A DNA stretch of 64,000 nucleotides from Porphyromonadaceae bacterium UBA7207 (GTDB lineage: Bacteria > Bacteroidota > Bacteroidia > Bacteroidales > Muribaculaceae), in assembly GCA_002490635.1 (NCBI GenBank), contig DKUJ01000022.1, positions 7,676-71,675 of the forward strand. Direction: 5' to 3'. Every line of letters begins with the position of its first letter. The first letter of the stretch is position 1. Position numbers and translations under genes: made by a program. The notes under the pieces were generated by a model. That model had not been told where the DNA came from. It saw nothing but the letters and a program-made list of their open reading frames with translations, and did not search any database. Below, in pieces: positions 26,854 through 34,594 of the stretch.

Positions 26854-28517
26854 CAGTATTTGAAAGAACTGCCGCCGAGAAATTCGCGTAGCAGGCTGGT
26901 GGAAGGTATCAGGTGCATGCCTATGGGCATGAAATAGCTCAGGAACTTGCGCAGGCGGTATGCCTCGGCATATTCGGGCACGTCGTTGGGGACGGTGCGG
27001 AGGATTTCGTCGGCATAGTCCTTCATTACGCCGAGTTCGAAGATAAGCGATGAGTTGAACATGGCGTCGGCGTTCTCCTGATAGGGGAATATCCATTTCT
27101 CTTCGCCACGGCGCACGCTGGGCCAGCGGCGGATGGTGTCGGCGGCACTCGTTCCGCGGTATTTGTAGTCGCGGACAATACGGCGCAGCAGCCTGTTGTC
27201 GGTTGTCGGCACCCAGTTGTGGTCGTCGATGCTCAGGGTGGTGAGAGCCGATACATACACGCGGTATTTGGCTTTTTCGGGTATATGGGCCGTAAGTTCG
27301 GGGTTGAGTCCGTGGATGCCTTCTATCAGCAGCACGGAGCCTTCTTCGAGACGTATGCGGTTGCCTTTGTACTGCCGTTTGCCGAGTTCGAAGGAATAGG
27401 AGGGGAGTTCCACTTCCTTTCCGGCGAGAATGGCGTTGAGGTCGGCGTTGAACTGTTCCAGGTCGAGGGCGTAGAGCGATTCATAATCGTAGTCGCCGTC
27501 GGCGTCGCGCGGTGTGCGCACCCTGTCCACGAAGTAATCGTCGAGAGAAATCAGCTGAGGTTTCAGCAGATTGGTCATGAGCTGTATGGCCAGTCGCTTG
27601 GTAGTGGTGGTCTTTCCCGACGACGACGGGCCTGCGATGAGCACAATCCTCGCTCCTCCTTCGGCGTAGCGTGCGGCGATGTCTTCGCTGATGCGTGCTA
27701 TGCTTTTCTCGTGCAGGGCTTCGGCGACGTTGATAATGTCGGCGGCGCGACGCCGTTCAACCTGCTCGTTGAGCTGCCCCACGTCATGCACGCCGATGAT
27801 GCGGTTGAAGTCGAGGTAGGCAGTGAAGGCGCCGAACATTTTTTCCTGCACAATCGGCGTGGCCGGTACTGCGTGGTTGTCGGCATCGGGGCCGAGCAGC
27901 AGAAGCCCGTCGTGGTATGGCAGCAGATCGAACACCTTCAGATAGCCCGTGGACGGAACCAGGGCGCCGTAGTAGCTGTCGGCGATTCCGTCGATGGTGT
28001 AGAATGTGGTATATAGCGGATGGGTGGTTGTGAGCAGTTTTACTTTGTCGTCGAGTCCCTGGGACCGGAAGATTTCTATCACGTCGGCTGTGAGCATCTG
28101 CTTGCGCTCGAAAGGAATGTCGGCATCGGCCAGGCGTTTCATTTCGGCTTTCAGCGCCAGAGCGTCGGCTTCGTTGCACGGGCGGTCGAGTTTGCAGAAA
28201 TACCCTTTGGCTATGGAGTGCTCGATGCGCAGTTTTGCACCGGGCATCAGTGCGCACACGGCGCGGTAGAGCATCATGCACAGCGAGCGCACGCACACAC
28301 GGGGCCCGGAGCCGGCGGTGGCATCCTGGAACTCGACCATCTTTGGCTGGTACACGGCGAAGTCCAGTGGCTCGGTCTTGTTGTTCACGCGGGCGCATAC
28401 CGGCGGTGCCGGAAGCCTGTCGGACAGTGTGGCTGCGATTTCGGCCAGAGTGGCGCCGCCTTCCACATCGACGTATTCCGAGGTGTTGACGCAGTAAATC
28501 TTTATGGTTCTGCTCAT
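26853..28517 (-). CDS. Nucleoside kinase with N-terminal TGS/ThrRS-like domains
   Basis: 554 residues. Residues 1-60 look like a TGS domain. Residues ~90-150 resemble the threonyl/alanyl-tRNA synthetase second additional domain (LRIEHSIAKGYFC). From ~285 a uridine-kinase/phosphoribulokinase fold starts, with P-loop GPSSSGKTTTTKRLA at 296-310, SLDDYFVDR, and LLIEGIHGLNPEL. This fusion is common in Bacteroidetes and is annotated as nucleoside kinase. The kinase reaction is likely phosphorylation of uridine/cytidine; the purpose of the synthetase-like N-terminus is unknown. Its start overlaps the upstream GT2 stop (ATGA). Confidence 0.9.
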   Translation of the reverse strand: MSRTIKIYCVNTSEYVDVEGGATLAEIAATLSDRLPAPPVCARVNNKTEPLDFAVYQPKMVEFQDATAGSGPRVCVRSLCMMLYRAVCALMPGAKLRIEHSIAKGYFCKLDRPCNEADALALKAEMKRLADADIPFERKQMLTADVIEIFRSQGLDDKVKLLTTTHPLYTTFYTIDGIADSYYGALVPSTGYLKVFDLLPYHDGLLLLGPDADNHAVPATPIVQEKMFGAFTAYLDFNRIIGVHDVGQLNEQVERRRAADIINVAEALHEKSIARISEDIAARYAEGGARIVLIAGPSSSGKTTTTKRLAIQLMTNLLKPQLISLDDYFVDRVRTPRDADGDYDYESLYALDLEQFNADLNAILAGKEVELPSYSFELGKRQYKGNRIRLEEGSVLLIEGIHGLNPELTAHIPEKAKYRVYVSALTTLSIDDHNWVPTTDNRLLRRIVRDYKYRGTSAADTIRRWPSVRRGEEKWIFPYQENADAMFNSSLIFELGVMKDYADEILRTVPNDVPEYAEAYRLRKFLSYFMPIGMHLIPSTSLLREFLGGSSFKY

Positions 28518-29335
28518 TTTTTCTGTGATTGTTCTATGGCTCGCCTGTCGCGGCAGATGTCGCTGTCGGTGGTTGCTGAATGTCGTTTTTCTTCAATTTT
28601 GGCGAGTGTCGCGAAACGGTACACTGCGTCGTGGACAGCATGTATGAATCCTGGCCATCCGTCGCGGAAACCGCCTTTGAGCACAAATGCCTTGAAGAAG
28701 CGGAAAGGAGGGTCGGTAAAGAGTTTTATCCTGCTGTAGCCAGGTGCGCGGCGTTCGGCCTCGCGGTCGGTGTAGGCGTTGAGTTTGGCTATGCTCTCGG
28801 CCATGCTTTCGTTGGCAAGGTGCACGAAAGCCAGGTCGGTGCGGCTTGCTGGAATGGTAACCACCGGCCCGAGGTGGTTCGGGCGTGAATGCACCTGATA
28901 TGGCCATGTCGCGCCATCACGGTTGAAGAAGCGCAGGATATAGGCAGGGTAGTAGCATTTCATCCAGCGCCCCATGAAATAGTTCTTTATGGGTATTTGG
29001 AAGCCTCGCGGCGAGGGGTCGGCGTCGATCTGCGCGCGCAGATAGTCGATGAGCGCCTGCGGCACCAGTTCGTCGGCATCGACCACCAGCACCCAGGGGT
29101 GTGTGGCGGCATGGATGGCGAAATCGCGGTATGCCTCGGCTATGCGGTGCTCTCCGCGGGGCTTTACAATCACCCTGGCGCCATGTCGTCGGGCTATTTC
29201 CACGGTATCGTCGGTGCTCTCCATATCCACAACTAGAATCTCGTCGACATCGGCGAGGCAGCTCAGGCAGGCATCGAGATACCGGCCGGCATTGTAGGTG
29301 TGTACGATGCCGGATATGGGTGTGCGTTTGCTCAT
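28514..29335 (-). CDS. Glycosyltransferase family 2, LPS-core type
   Basis: 273 residues. The start ISGIVHTYNAGRYLDACLSCL, then ILVVDMESTDDTVEIARRHGARV, and WVLVVDADELVP (DxD-type metal site ~84-89) fit the WaaE/KdtX-like GT2 group that adds core sugars to LPS. No export signal; acts at the cytoplasmic membrane face. Four-base overlaps with the genes on both sides place it in the 28.5-32.0 kb glycan cluster. Confidence 0.9.
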   Translation of the reverse strand: MSKRTPISGIVHTYNAGRYLDACLSCLADVDEILVVDMESTDDTVEIARRHGARVIVKPRGEHRIAEAYRDFAIHAATHPWVLVVDADELVPQALIDYLRAQIDADPSPRGFQIPIKNYFMGRWMKCYYPAYILRFFNRDGATWPYQVHSRPNHLGPVVTIPASRTDLAFVHLANESMAESIAKLNAYTDREAERRAPGYSRIKLFTDPPFRFFKAFVLKGGFRDGWPGFIHAVHDAVYRFATLAKIEEKRHSATTDSDICRDRRAIEQSQKK

Positions 29336-30105
29336 TTTTTCTTTCGGGAGAACATGTTTTTGAAGCGTCGGCGGCTTATGAGCTTGTGCTGGTGGGCGCT
29401 GTAGATTTTGCGTGCGTAGCTTTCGAAATCGGCGGCGGGGAGCTCGATGTCGTTCTTTTTAAGAATGGCTGCGTAGTATGCGGCCACAGTTGCTGTGGCG
29501 TCCTCGGTGTCGAGGAGGGCGCGGAAGTTCTTGCTGAGTTCCTTCCAGCTGTTGCAGTCGAAGGTCATGCGGTTGATGTCCACCAGGGCGAACTCATAGC
29601 CATCTTCGCCGGTACGGAACAGAACGTTGCCCGGGGTGAGGTCGGACATGAACACTCCTTTTATGTGCATGCTGAAAATGAACGCTGCGAAGGCGCGTGC
29701 TATGGCATCGAAATCGGGGTTGTTCTGCACTCCTCTCATCTCTTTCCATCCTTTGAGGAGCTCGCAGGCATAGAAACTGTTGGCAAGGGCGCCGTAGCGG
29801 TTGTAGATTTCCACGGCGAAAAACGGCTCGGGAGTGCGGATGCCCATCTCCCGCAGCCGCATTCCGTTGCTGAAGGCACGGCGGCACTTCGGTTTGCGCA
29901 GCCAGTGGTACACCAGCCCTTTGGCGAGTCTGGGGCGTTTGTAGCTCTTGATCATCAGACCGGCGTTTTCGAGTTTCGCCAGTACGTTGCGGCCACGGTA
30001 AACCACAACAGAAGCATCGGGGATTCCCTGTTCCACTGTGGCGCGGGCAAGGATGGAGATGTTGCTGTGGGCGTAGCGGGGATTGATGGTGATGTATTTC
30101 TTCAT
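29332..30105 (-). CDS. Lipopolysaccharide kinase (InaA/KdkA-like)
   Basis: 257 residues. Pattern of a protein-kinase-like LPS kinase: YACELLKGW in the hinge region, HIKGVFMSDLTPGNVLF (147-163) as the catalytic loop with Asp155 and Asn160, and FALVDINRM (172-180) as the metal-binding segment with Asp176. At the usual His of HxD there is Met153. Such enzymes phosphorylate Kdo or heptose in the inner core. The C-terminus is very basic (SRRRFKNMFSRKKK), suiting membrane association. Sits between glycosyltransferases with ATGA overlaps. Confidence 0.85.
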   Translation of the reverse strand: MKKYITINPRYAHSNISILARATVEQGIPDASVVVYRGRNVLAKLENAGLMIKSYKRPRLAKGLVYHWLRKPKCRRAFSNGMRLREMGIRTPEPFFAVEIYNRYGALANSFYACELLKGWKEMRGVQNNPDFDAIARAFAAFIFSMHIKGVFMSDLTPGNVLFRTGEDGYEFALVDINRMTFDCNSWKELSKNFRALLDTEDATATVAAYYAAILKKNDIELPAADFESYARKIYSAHQHKLISRRRFKNMFSRKKK

Positions 30106-31211
30106 GATCGGGTGTCGGGGGACAGGCAGCGTCGGTATATGCCGGTGATGTTTTTATAGAAATTGTCGTAGCCGAAAACGGCCAGTGCCTTGCGGCGTGC
30201 GGAGGCGCCGAGCTGCGCGGCGAGTTGCCGGTCGGCAATGAGGTCGCCGATTGCGGCAGCGAGAGCTTTGGAGTCGGAGGGTGGAACGAGGATGCCGTTC
30301 TCACCTGCGGTAATGAGTTCGGGCTGGGCGCCGTTGTCGGTGGTGACCACGGCCATTCCAGCCTGCATGAATTCGAGAATCGACAGGCCGAAGGCTTCGG
30401 GCGCCACTGTGGGGACAATGCCGGCGTCGGCTGCTGCGAGCAGTGGGGCGATGTCGTCGACGGGACCTGCCCAGTCCACTTTTCCATCGATTCCTGCCTG
30501 GCGGCAGCGGCGCATCAGAGGCAGCACATAGGTGCCCTTTCCTTCGCCGGCGACGGTCAGTTGCCAGGATGCCGCCGGCATCTGTTCGAGCGCTTCTATG
30601 AGCGTGTGCAGACCTTTTTCCGCGCACAGGCGCCCGCAGTAGAGCAGTCGCAGTGGTGCGTCCGCGTTTGCCGGCTCATGCTCTGCGGCGGTGTCCAGCA
30701 ATGAGTTGTGAATCACATGCAGCCTCCCGTGGTCCACGGCTGGCGAACTGCTGAGAAACGTGCGGCGGGCTGTCTCGCTCACAAAAACAATGGCGTCCAG
30801 GCCGGCATATGTGGCCTTTGCAGTGGCGCCGGTGTCGGCGGGTCGTGCCAGATGGCGTGTCGTGACAACGTGTATCTGCCGAGGGCGGCGGCTCAGGCGG
30901 CGTGCCGCCAGTGCGGTGCGGGCGTCCTTGAAGTTGTGGGTATGCACTATCACGGGAGCGTCCAGGCGGTTCAGAATCCTTGCCAGCTGCAGGGGGCTGA
31001 CAAGGTCGAGAGGTCCGCCCAGCGGTAGGTGTCCGGGTTTGAATCCCGCTGCGGCGAAGCGGCTGTCGACGGCCTCGATGCCGCGGGTGACAACGGCTAT
31101 GCTGTGGCCGTCGGCGGCGCAGCGTCGGCATAGGTCGAGGGCATAGCGCTCGCCGCCGCCCCAGGTGCGGTTGCTTATCAGATGGATAATGTTCAGAGGT
31201 TCTTCTGTCAT
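30102..31211 (-). CDS. Glycosyltransferase family 4
   Basis: 369 residues, start MTEEPLNIIHLISNRTWGGGERYALDL, whose ATG overlaps the stop of the upstream GT2 (TAATG). A much longer open reading upstream in this frame is the antisense-like shadow of that gene and is rejected. GT-B fold markers: GGGER acceptor-site glycines near residue 18-22, LLYCGRLCAEKGLHTLIEAL, and the EX7E-type PEAFGLSILEFMQAGMAVV near 290. A retaining transferase of a surface-glycan pathway; donor unknown. Confidence 0.9.
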   Translation of the reverse strand: MTEEPLNIIHLISNRTWGGGERYALDLCRRCAADGHSIAVVTRGIEAVDSRFAAAGFKPGHLPLGGPLDLVSPLQLARILNRLDAPVIVHTHNFKDARTALAARRLSRRPRQIHVVTTRHLARPADTGATAKATYAGLDAIVFVSETARRTFLSSSPAVDHGRLHVIHNSLLDTAAEHEPANADAPLRLLYCGRLCAEKGLHTLIEALEQMPAASWQLTVAGEGKGTYVLPLMRRCRQAGIDGKVDWAGPVDDIAPLLAAADAGIVPTVAPEAFGLSILEFMQAGMAVVTTDNGAQPELITAGENGILVPPSDSKALAAAIGDLIADRQLAAQLGASARRKALAVFGYDNFYKNITGIYRRCLSPDTRS

Positions 31212-31978
31212 TATTTCTCTTCGTCGATAATGCGCCTTGCGGCGCGGTATGCCGCCAGTGTGGAGCGGAAGCGTGTTGCGGCTATGCGCCGTCCGGCCTC
31301 GCCGTCGAGCCATGCGCCCTGGCTGAGGTGGCAGCGCACGAAAGCACTGGCAGCCCGTAGCCAGCACATGGGTTCGGCGGCGCTGATGCCTGCCGCGGCC
31401 ATCAGGCGTGCGCGCATGGCCGCATGGCGCATCTCTTTGGCTTCGTACTCGGTGTAGCGGTTGCAGCGGTAGTGGTGCATTTCGCCGTCGATGGCGGCAG
31501 GCATTATGCCCGCCGGGTAGCTGAGGCGCTCGCCCACGTCGAGCATGTCCCAGTTGGCATAGCGTTTGTCGAAGAGGCGTATCTGCACCTCGGGTTCGAG
31601 TCCGCTGTGGCGCACCGGCTTTCCGCATATGTAGTTGATTACCCTGAAACGGTACATGCGGTGTGTGAATCCGGCCTCCTTCAATGCCGAGAGGTTCTGC
31701 CTGAGTTCCTCGGTGAGCACTTCGTCGGCATCGATGCTCAGCACATAGTTGCCGGAGGCCAGTGTGGCTGCGTATTGCCTTTGCGGGCCGTAGCCTGCAA
31801 ATGGGCGCACGGTAACTTTTGCGCCATAGCGGCGGCAGATGTCGACGGTGGAGTCGTCGCTGCCGGAGTCCACCACCACGATTTCGTCGGCGACGCCTAT
31901 GAGCGAGTTGAGGCATCGCTCGATATTGGCAGCCTCGTTGCGGGTGATAACAGTTGCTGACAGGAAGTGGGAAGCCAT
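31211..31978 (-). CDS. Glycosyltransferase family 2
   Basis: 255 residues. SATVITRNEAANIERCLNSLI, VVVDSGSDDSTVDICRRYGAKV and YVLSIDADEVLTEEL (~80-94) mark a GT2 of the same LPS-core group as the gene at 28514. It is the first gene of the glycan block and its TAA overlaps the ATG of the GT4 gene. Confidence 0.9.
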   Translation of the reverse strand: MASHFLSATVITRNEAANIERCLNSLIGVADEIVVVDSGSDDSTVDICRRYGAKVTVRPFAGYGPQRQYAATLASGNYVLSIDADEVLTEELRQNLSALKEAGFTHRMYRFRVINYICGKPVRHSGLEPEVQIRLFDKRYANWDMLDVGERLSYPAGIMPAAIDGEMHHYRCNRYTEYEAKEMRHAAMRARLMAAAGISAAEPMCWLRAASAFVRCHLSQGAWLDGEAGRRIAATRFRSTLAAYRAARRIIDEEK

Positions 31979-32014
31979 TTAGCCGGTGGTTGCTGGGTTG
32001 GTGTCGGGGTGTTT

Positions 32015-33214
32015 TCAGTCCATCTCAAGGTCGCCGTCGACCACGGTGTGCCATGGCAGACCGTCTTTGGCGAGCTGTTCCAGGAATGGATCGGGATTGA
32101 ATTCCTCTACGTTGCGCACGCCTTTGAGGTTCCATTTTCCGGTGAGGAACATCATGGCGCCCACCATGGCGGGTACGCCGGTGGTGTAGCTCACGGCCTG
32201 CATGCCGGTTTCGCGGTAGGCGGCTTCGTGCGAGCAGTTGTTGTATATGTAGTAGGTTGTGGGCTTGCCTTCCTTGTCGAGGCCGGCGATGCGGCAGCCG
32301 ATGGAGGTTTCGCCATGGTAGTTGCTGCCGAGGTCCTGGGGGTCGGGGAGCACGGCCTTGAGGAACTGCAGGGGCACGATTTTGGTGCCGTTGTATTCCA
32401 CTTCGTCAATCCGGGCCATGCCTATGTTCTGAATCACTCGCAGGTGGGTGAGGTATTCCTGGCCGAATGTCATCCAGAAGCGGGCGCGCTTTATGCTGGG
32501 GAAGTTCTTCACCAAGCTTTCGAGTTCTTCGTGATAGAGCAGGTAGCTTTCGCGCGGGCCTATGTTGGGGTAGTTGAGGCTGCGGTGGTATTCCAGAGGT
32601 TTTGTCACCACCCAGTTGCCTTCGCTGTAGTAGCGTCCGTTCTGGGTTATTTCGCGTATGTTGATTTCAGGGTTGAAATTTGTCGCGAAAGCCTTGCCGT
32701 GGTCGCCGGCGTTGCAGTCCACGATGTCGAGGGTGTCCATGCGGCTGAAATGGTGCTTGGCGGCATATGCTGTGAACACGCCGCTGACTCCGGGGTCGAA
32801 GCCGCAGCCCAGGATGGCCGTGAGGCCGGCTTTCTCGAAACGTTCGGCGAAAGCCCACTGCCAGGAGTATTCGAAGTGTGCCACGTCGCGGGGTTCGTAG
32901 TTGGCGGTGTCGAGGTAGTTTACGCCGCACTGCAGGCAGGCTTCCATTATTGTGAGGTCCTGGTAGGGCAGTGCGAGGTTGATAACCAGGTCGGGGTTGT
33001 GGCGGCGCAGCAGGGCTACCACCTGGTCGAGGTGGTCGGCGTCGACGCTGTCGGCGCTCACATATTCCTTGCCTATTTCTTCTGCCAGTTTCTGGCATTT
33101 GGAGAGTGTGCGGGAAGCTATGACTATGGAGGAGAACACTTCGGGGTGCTGGGCGCATTTGTGGGCAGCTACAGTGCCCACGCCGCCGCATCCTATGATA
33201 ACTACTTTTGCCAT
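32015..33214 (-). CDS. Carboxynorspermidine dehydrogenase-like enzyme (saccharopine dehydrogenase family)
   Basis: 399 residues. NAD(P)-binding start KVVIIGCGGVGTVAAHKCAQ, then LVINLALPYQDLTIMEACLQCGVNYLDTANYEP and ILGCGFDPGVSGVFTAYAAKHHF. This is the saccharopine dehydrogenase-like group used in Bacteroides and Vibrio to make carboxynorspermidine or carboxyspermidine. The product would be decarboxylated by NspC; that partner gene is not in the window. Plausible reaction: reductive condensation of aspartate semialdehyde with a diamine. It lies just upstream of the glycan cluster. Confidence 0.87.
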   Translation of the reverse strand: MAKVVIIGCGGVGTVAAHKCAQHPEVFSSIVIASRTLSKCQKLAEEIGKEYVSADSVDADHLDQVVALLRRHNPDLVINLALPYQDLTIMEACLQCGVNYLDTANYEPRDVAHFEYSWQWAFAERFEKAGLTAILGCGFDPGVSGVFTAYAAKHHFSRMDTLDIVDCNAGDHGKAFATNFNPEINIREITQNGRYYSEGNWVVTKPLEYHRSLNYPNIGPRESYLLYHEELESLVKNFPSIKRARFWMTFGQEYLTHLRVIQNIGMARIDEVEYNGTKIVPLQFLKAVLPDPQDLGSNYHGETSIGCRIAGLDKEGKPTTYYIYNNCSHEAAYRETGMQAVSYTTGVPAMVGAMMFLTGKWNLKGVRNVEEFNPDPFLEQLAKDGLPWHTVVDGDLEMD

Positions 33215-33245
33215 TTTCGGAACTTGGAGTGTATGTTGTGTTATG

Positions 33246-34316
33246 TTATTGATTCTTTGGAGTATGCCTCTGCTGTTCAGCCGTTGTTACAAGGCGTTTG
33301 CGGTCCAGGGCTATAGCCGTGAAGGTAACGATTCCCAGCACGATAAGCATCAGGGTCTGGCTGCCGAGCACAAGGTTGGCGAAGGCTGCGGCCTGCGCTT
33401 TGCCAACGCCGTAGATGCCAAGGCCGAAGATTACAGCCCACTGCCAGGGGCCTATGCCGCCGTTGGACGGAACGCCCATCGACAGGCTTGCGATTACGAA
33501 TGTAACCAGTACCGCGGGTAGGCCGTGCACGGCAATCGCCTCGCGGGTGAAGGGGAAGGCCATAAAGCAGATGTACATCTGTGAGGCGAAGCAGCCCCAG
33601 ATGCCAAGGGTCCACAGCAGCCACTGGACTTTCGATTTCATATGTGCTATTCCGGCGAAACCGTTCCACAACTCGCGGATTATGTTCTGCACTTTCGCTG
33701 CCAGAGGGTTGGATGTGTGTCGGGTCATGAATATCCACAACGCTGCGATGATAGCCAGCGCCGTGCCCCATACCCACGGCGAAGTGAGAAGCGCGCCTAT
33801 GGCGCGGTAGCTTTCCATATTGGCATGCAGGAAGCGCATGATTGCCCGGGAAGCCATTAGAAATGTGGCGATTGCCAGAATGAACACTGTCACCGTGTCG
33901 GCGAGGCGGTCGGCGACCATGGAACCGAACACCGATGTGAACTGGGCGTTCTGCCGCTGGGCGATGTAGCCCGTGCGCCAAACTTCGCCGAGGCGTGGAA
34001 AGACAAGATTTACCGAATATGTGCCGAATATGCTGTATATCAGCGCATGCATGGGTGGATTCACACCGATGGCCCGCAGCTGCAGACGCCAGCGGTAGGC
34101 ACGGCACACGAATGAGACAATGCTTATTGCCATGGCCAGGGCAATCCATCGGAAGTCGCACTGGTCGCGGATTATAGAGAGTATAAGCCCGAAGTCCACG
34201 CCGGTGAACAGGAGGTAGCACAGGCTCACGCTGACAATCAAGGGAATCGCGTACTTCACGAGATTCCCCAGCAGCTTCTTCCGTTTTCCGGTATGTGTGG
34301 CGTCGGTTGTGGGCAT
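33246..34316 (-). CDS. Flippase-like membrane protein (LPG synthase TM/UPF0104 family)
   Basis: 356 residues with about eight membrane segments (YAIPLIVSVSLCYLLFTGVDF; WIALAMAISIVSFVCRAYRW; LAIIAALWIFMTRH; FVIASLSMGVPSNGGIGPWQWAVIFGLG). FGTYSVNLVFPRLGEVWRTGYIA and GVPSNGGIGP are family hallmarks. The family spans lysylphosphatidylglycerol synthase membrane domains and proposed lipid flippases; with no catalytic C-terminal domain here, a transport or anchoring role is more likely. It has its own well-formed promoter. Confidence 0.85.
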   Translation of the reverse strand: MPTTDATHTGKRKKLLGNLVKYAIPLIVSVSLCYLLFTGVDFGLILSIIRDQCDFRWIALAMAISIVSFVCRAYRWRLQLRAIGVNPPMHALIYSIFGTYSVNLVFPRLGEVWRTGYIAQRQNAQFTSVFGSMVADRLADTVTVFILAIATFLMASRAIMRFLHANMESYRAIGALLTSPWVWGTALAIIAALWIFMTRHTSNPLAAKVQNIIRELWNGFAGIAHMKSKVQWLLWTLGIWGCFASQMYICFMAFPFTREAIAVHGLPAVLVTFVIASLSMGVPSNGGIGPWQWAVIFGLGIYGVGKAQAAAFANLVLGSQTLMLIVLGIVTFTAIALDRKRLVTTAEQQRHTPKNQ

Positions 34317-34348
34317 TATGCAAACTGTATGAGCGGATTCCCGCGGTG

Positions 34349-34381
34349 CAAAGATACGTATAAGTCGAGGGCAAAGCCAAA
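34349..34381 (-). promoter_or_regulatory. Bacteroidales promoter for the flippase-like gene
   Basis: Minus strand: TTTG (34381-34378), 21 bases, TATCTTTG (34356-34349), about 33 bases before the ATG at 34316. The rest of 34317-34594 holds this promoter and the terminator of the TonB receptor. Confidence 0.7.
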
Positions 34382-34510
34382 TTTATTTGGGCTTTGCCGA
34401 GCGGGAGTATCTAAGACGAAGTCAAAGATAATAAAAAATCGTTGCTTGTCGCCATAATTACAACACTGTGCGCATACCCCGGGTTTGTAAGCGGGCATGA
34501 TCTTAAATAA

Positions 34511-34571
34511 AATAAGGAGACCTTTCCGCGCCGTTAGTCGCACTTGGCTGTCGGAAAGGTCGTCGCTTATT
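34511..34571 (-). terminator. Terminator-like hairpin after the TonB receptor
   Basis: GACCTTTCCG (34519-34528) pairs with CGGAAAGGTC (34552-34561), and the flanks AATAAG and CTTATT extend the pairing. Read on the minus strand it follows the receptor stop at 34595 and ends in a TTATTTTATTT tract. Confidence 0.65.
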
Positions 34572-34594
34572 TTGGCGGCGAGGTGTGGTGTCGC

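Noticed and set aside
30102..31916. 604-residue version of the GT4 gene
   Set aside because: The extra 235 residues are an out-of-frame shadow of the upstream GT2 (Arg/His-rich); the family start is MTEEPLN at 31211.
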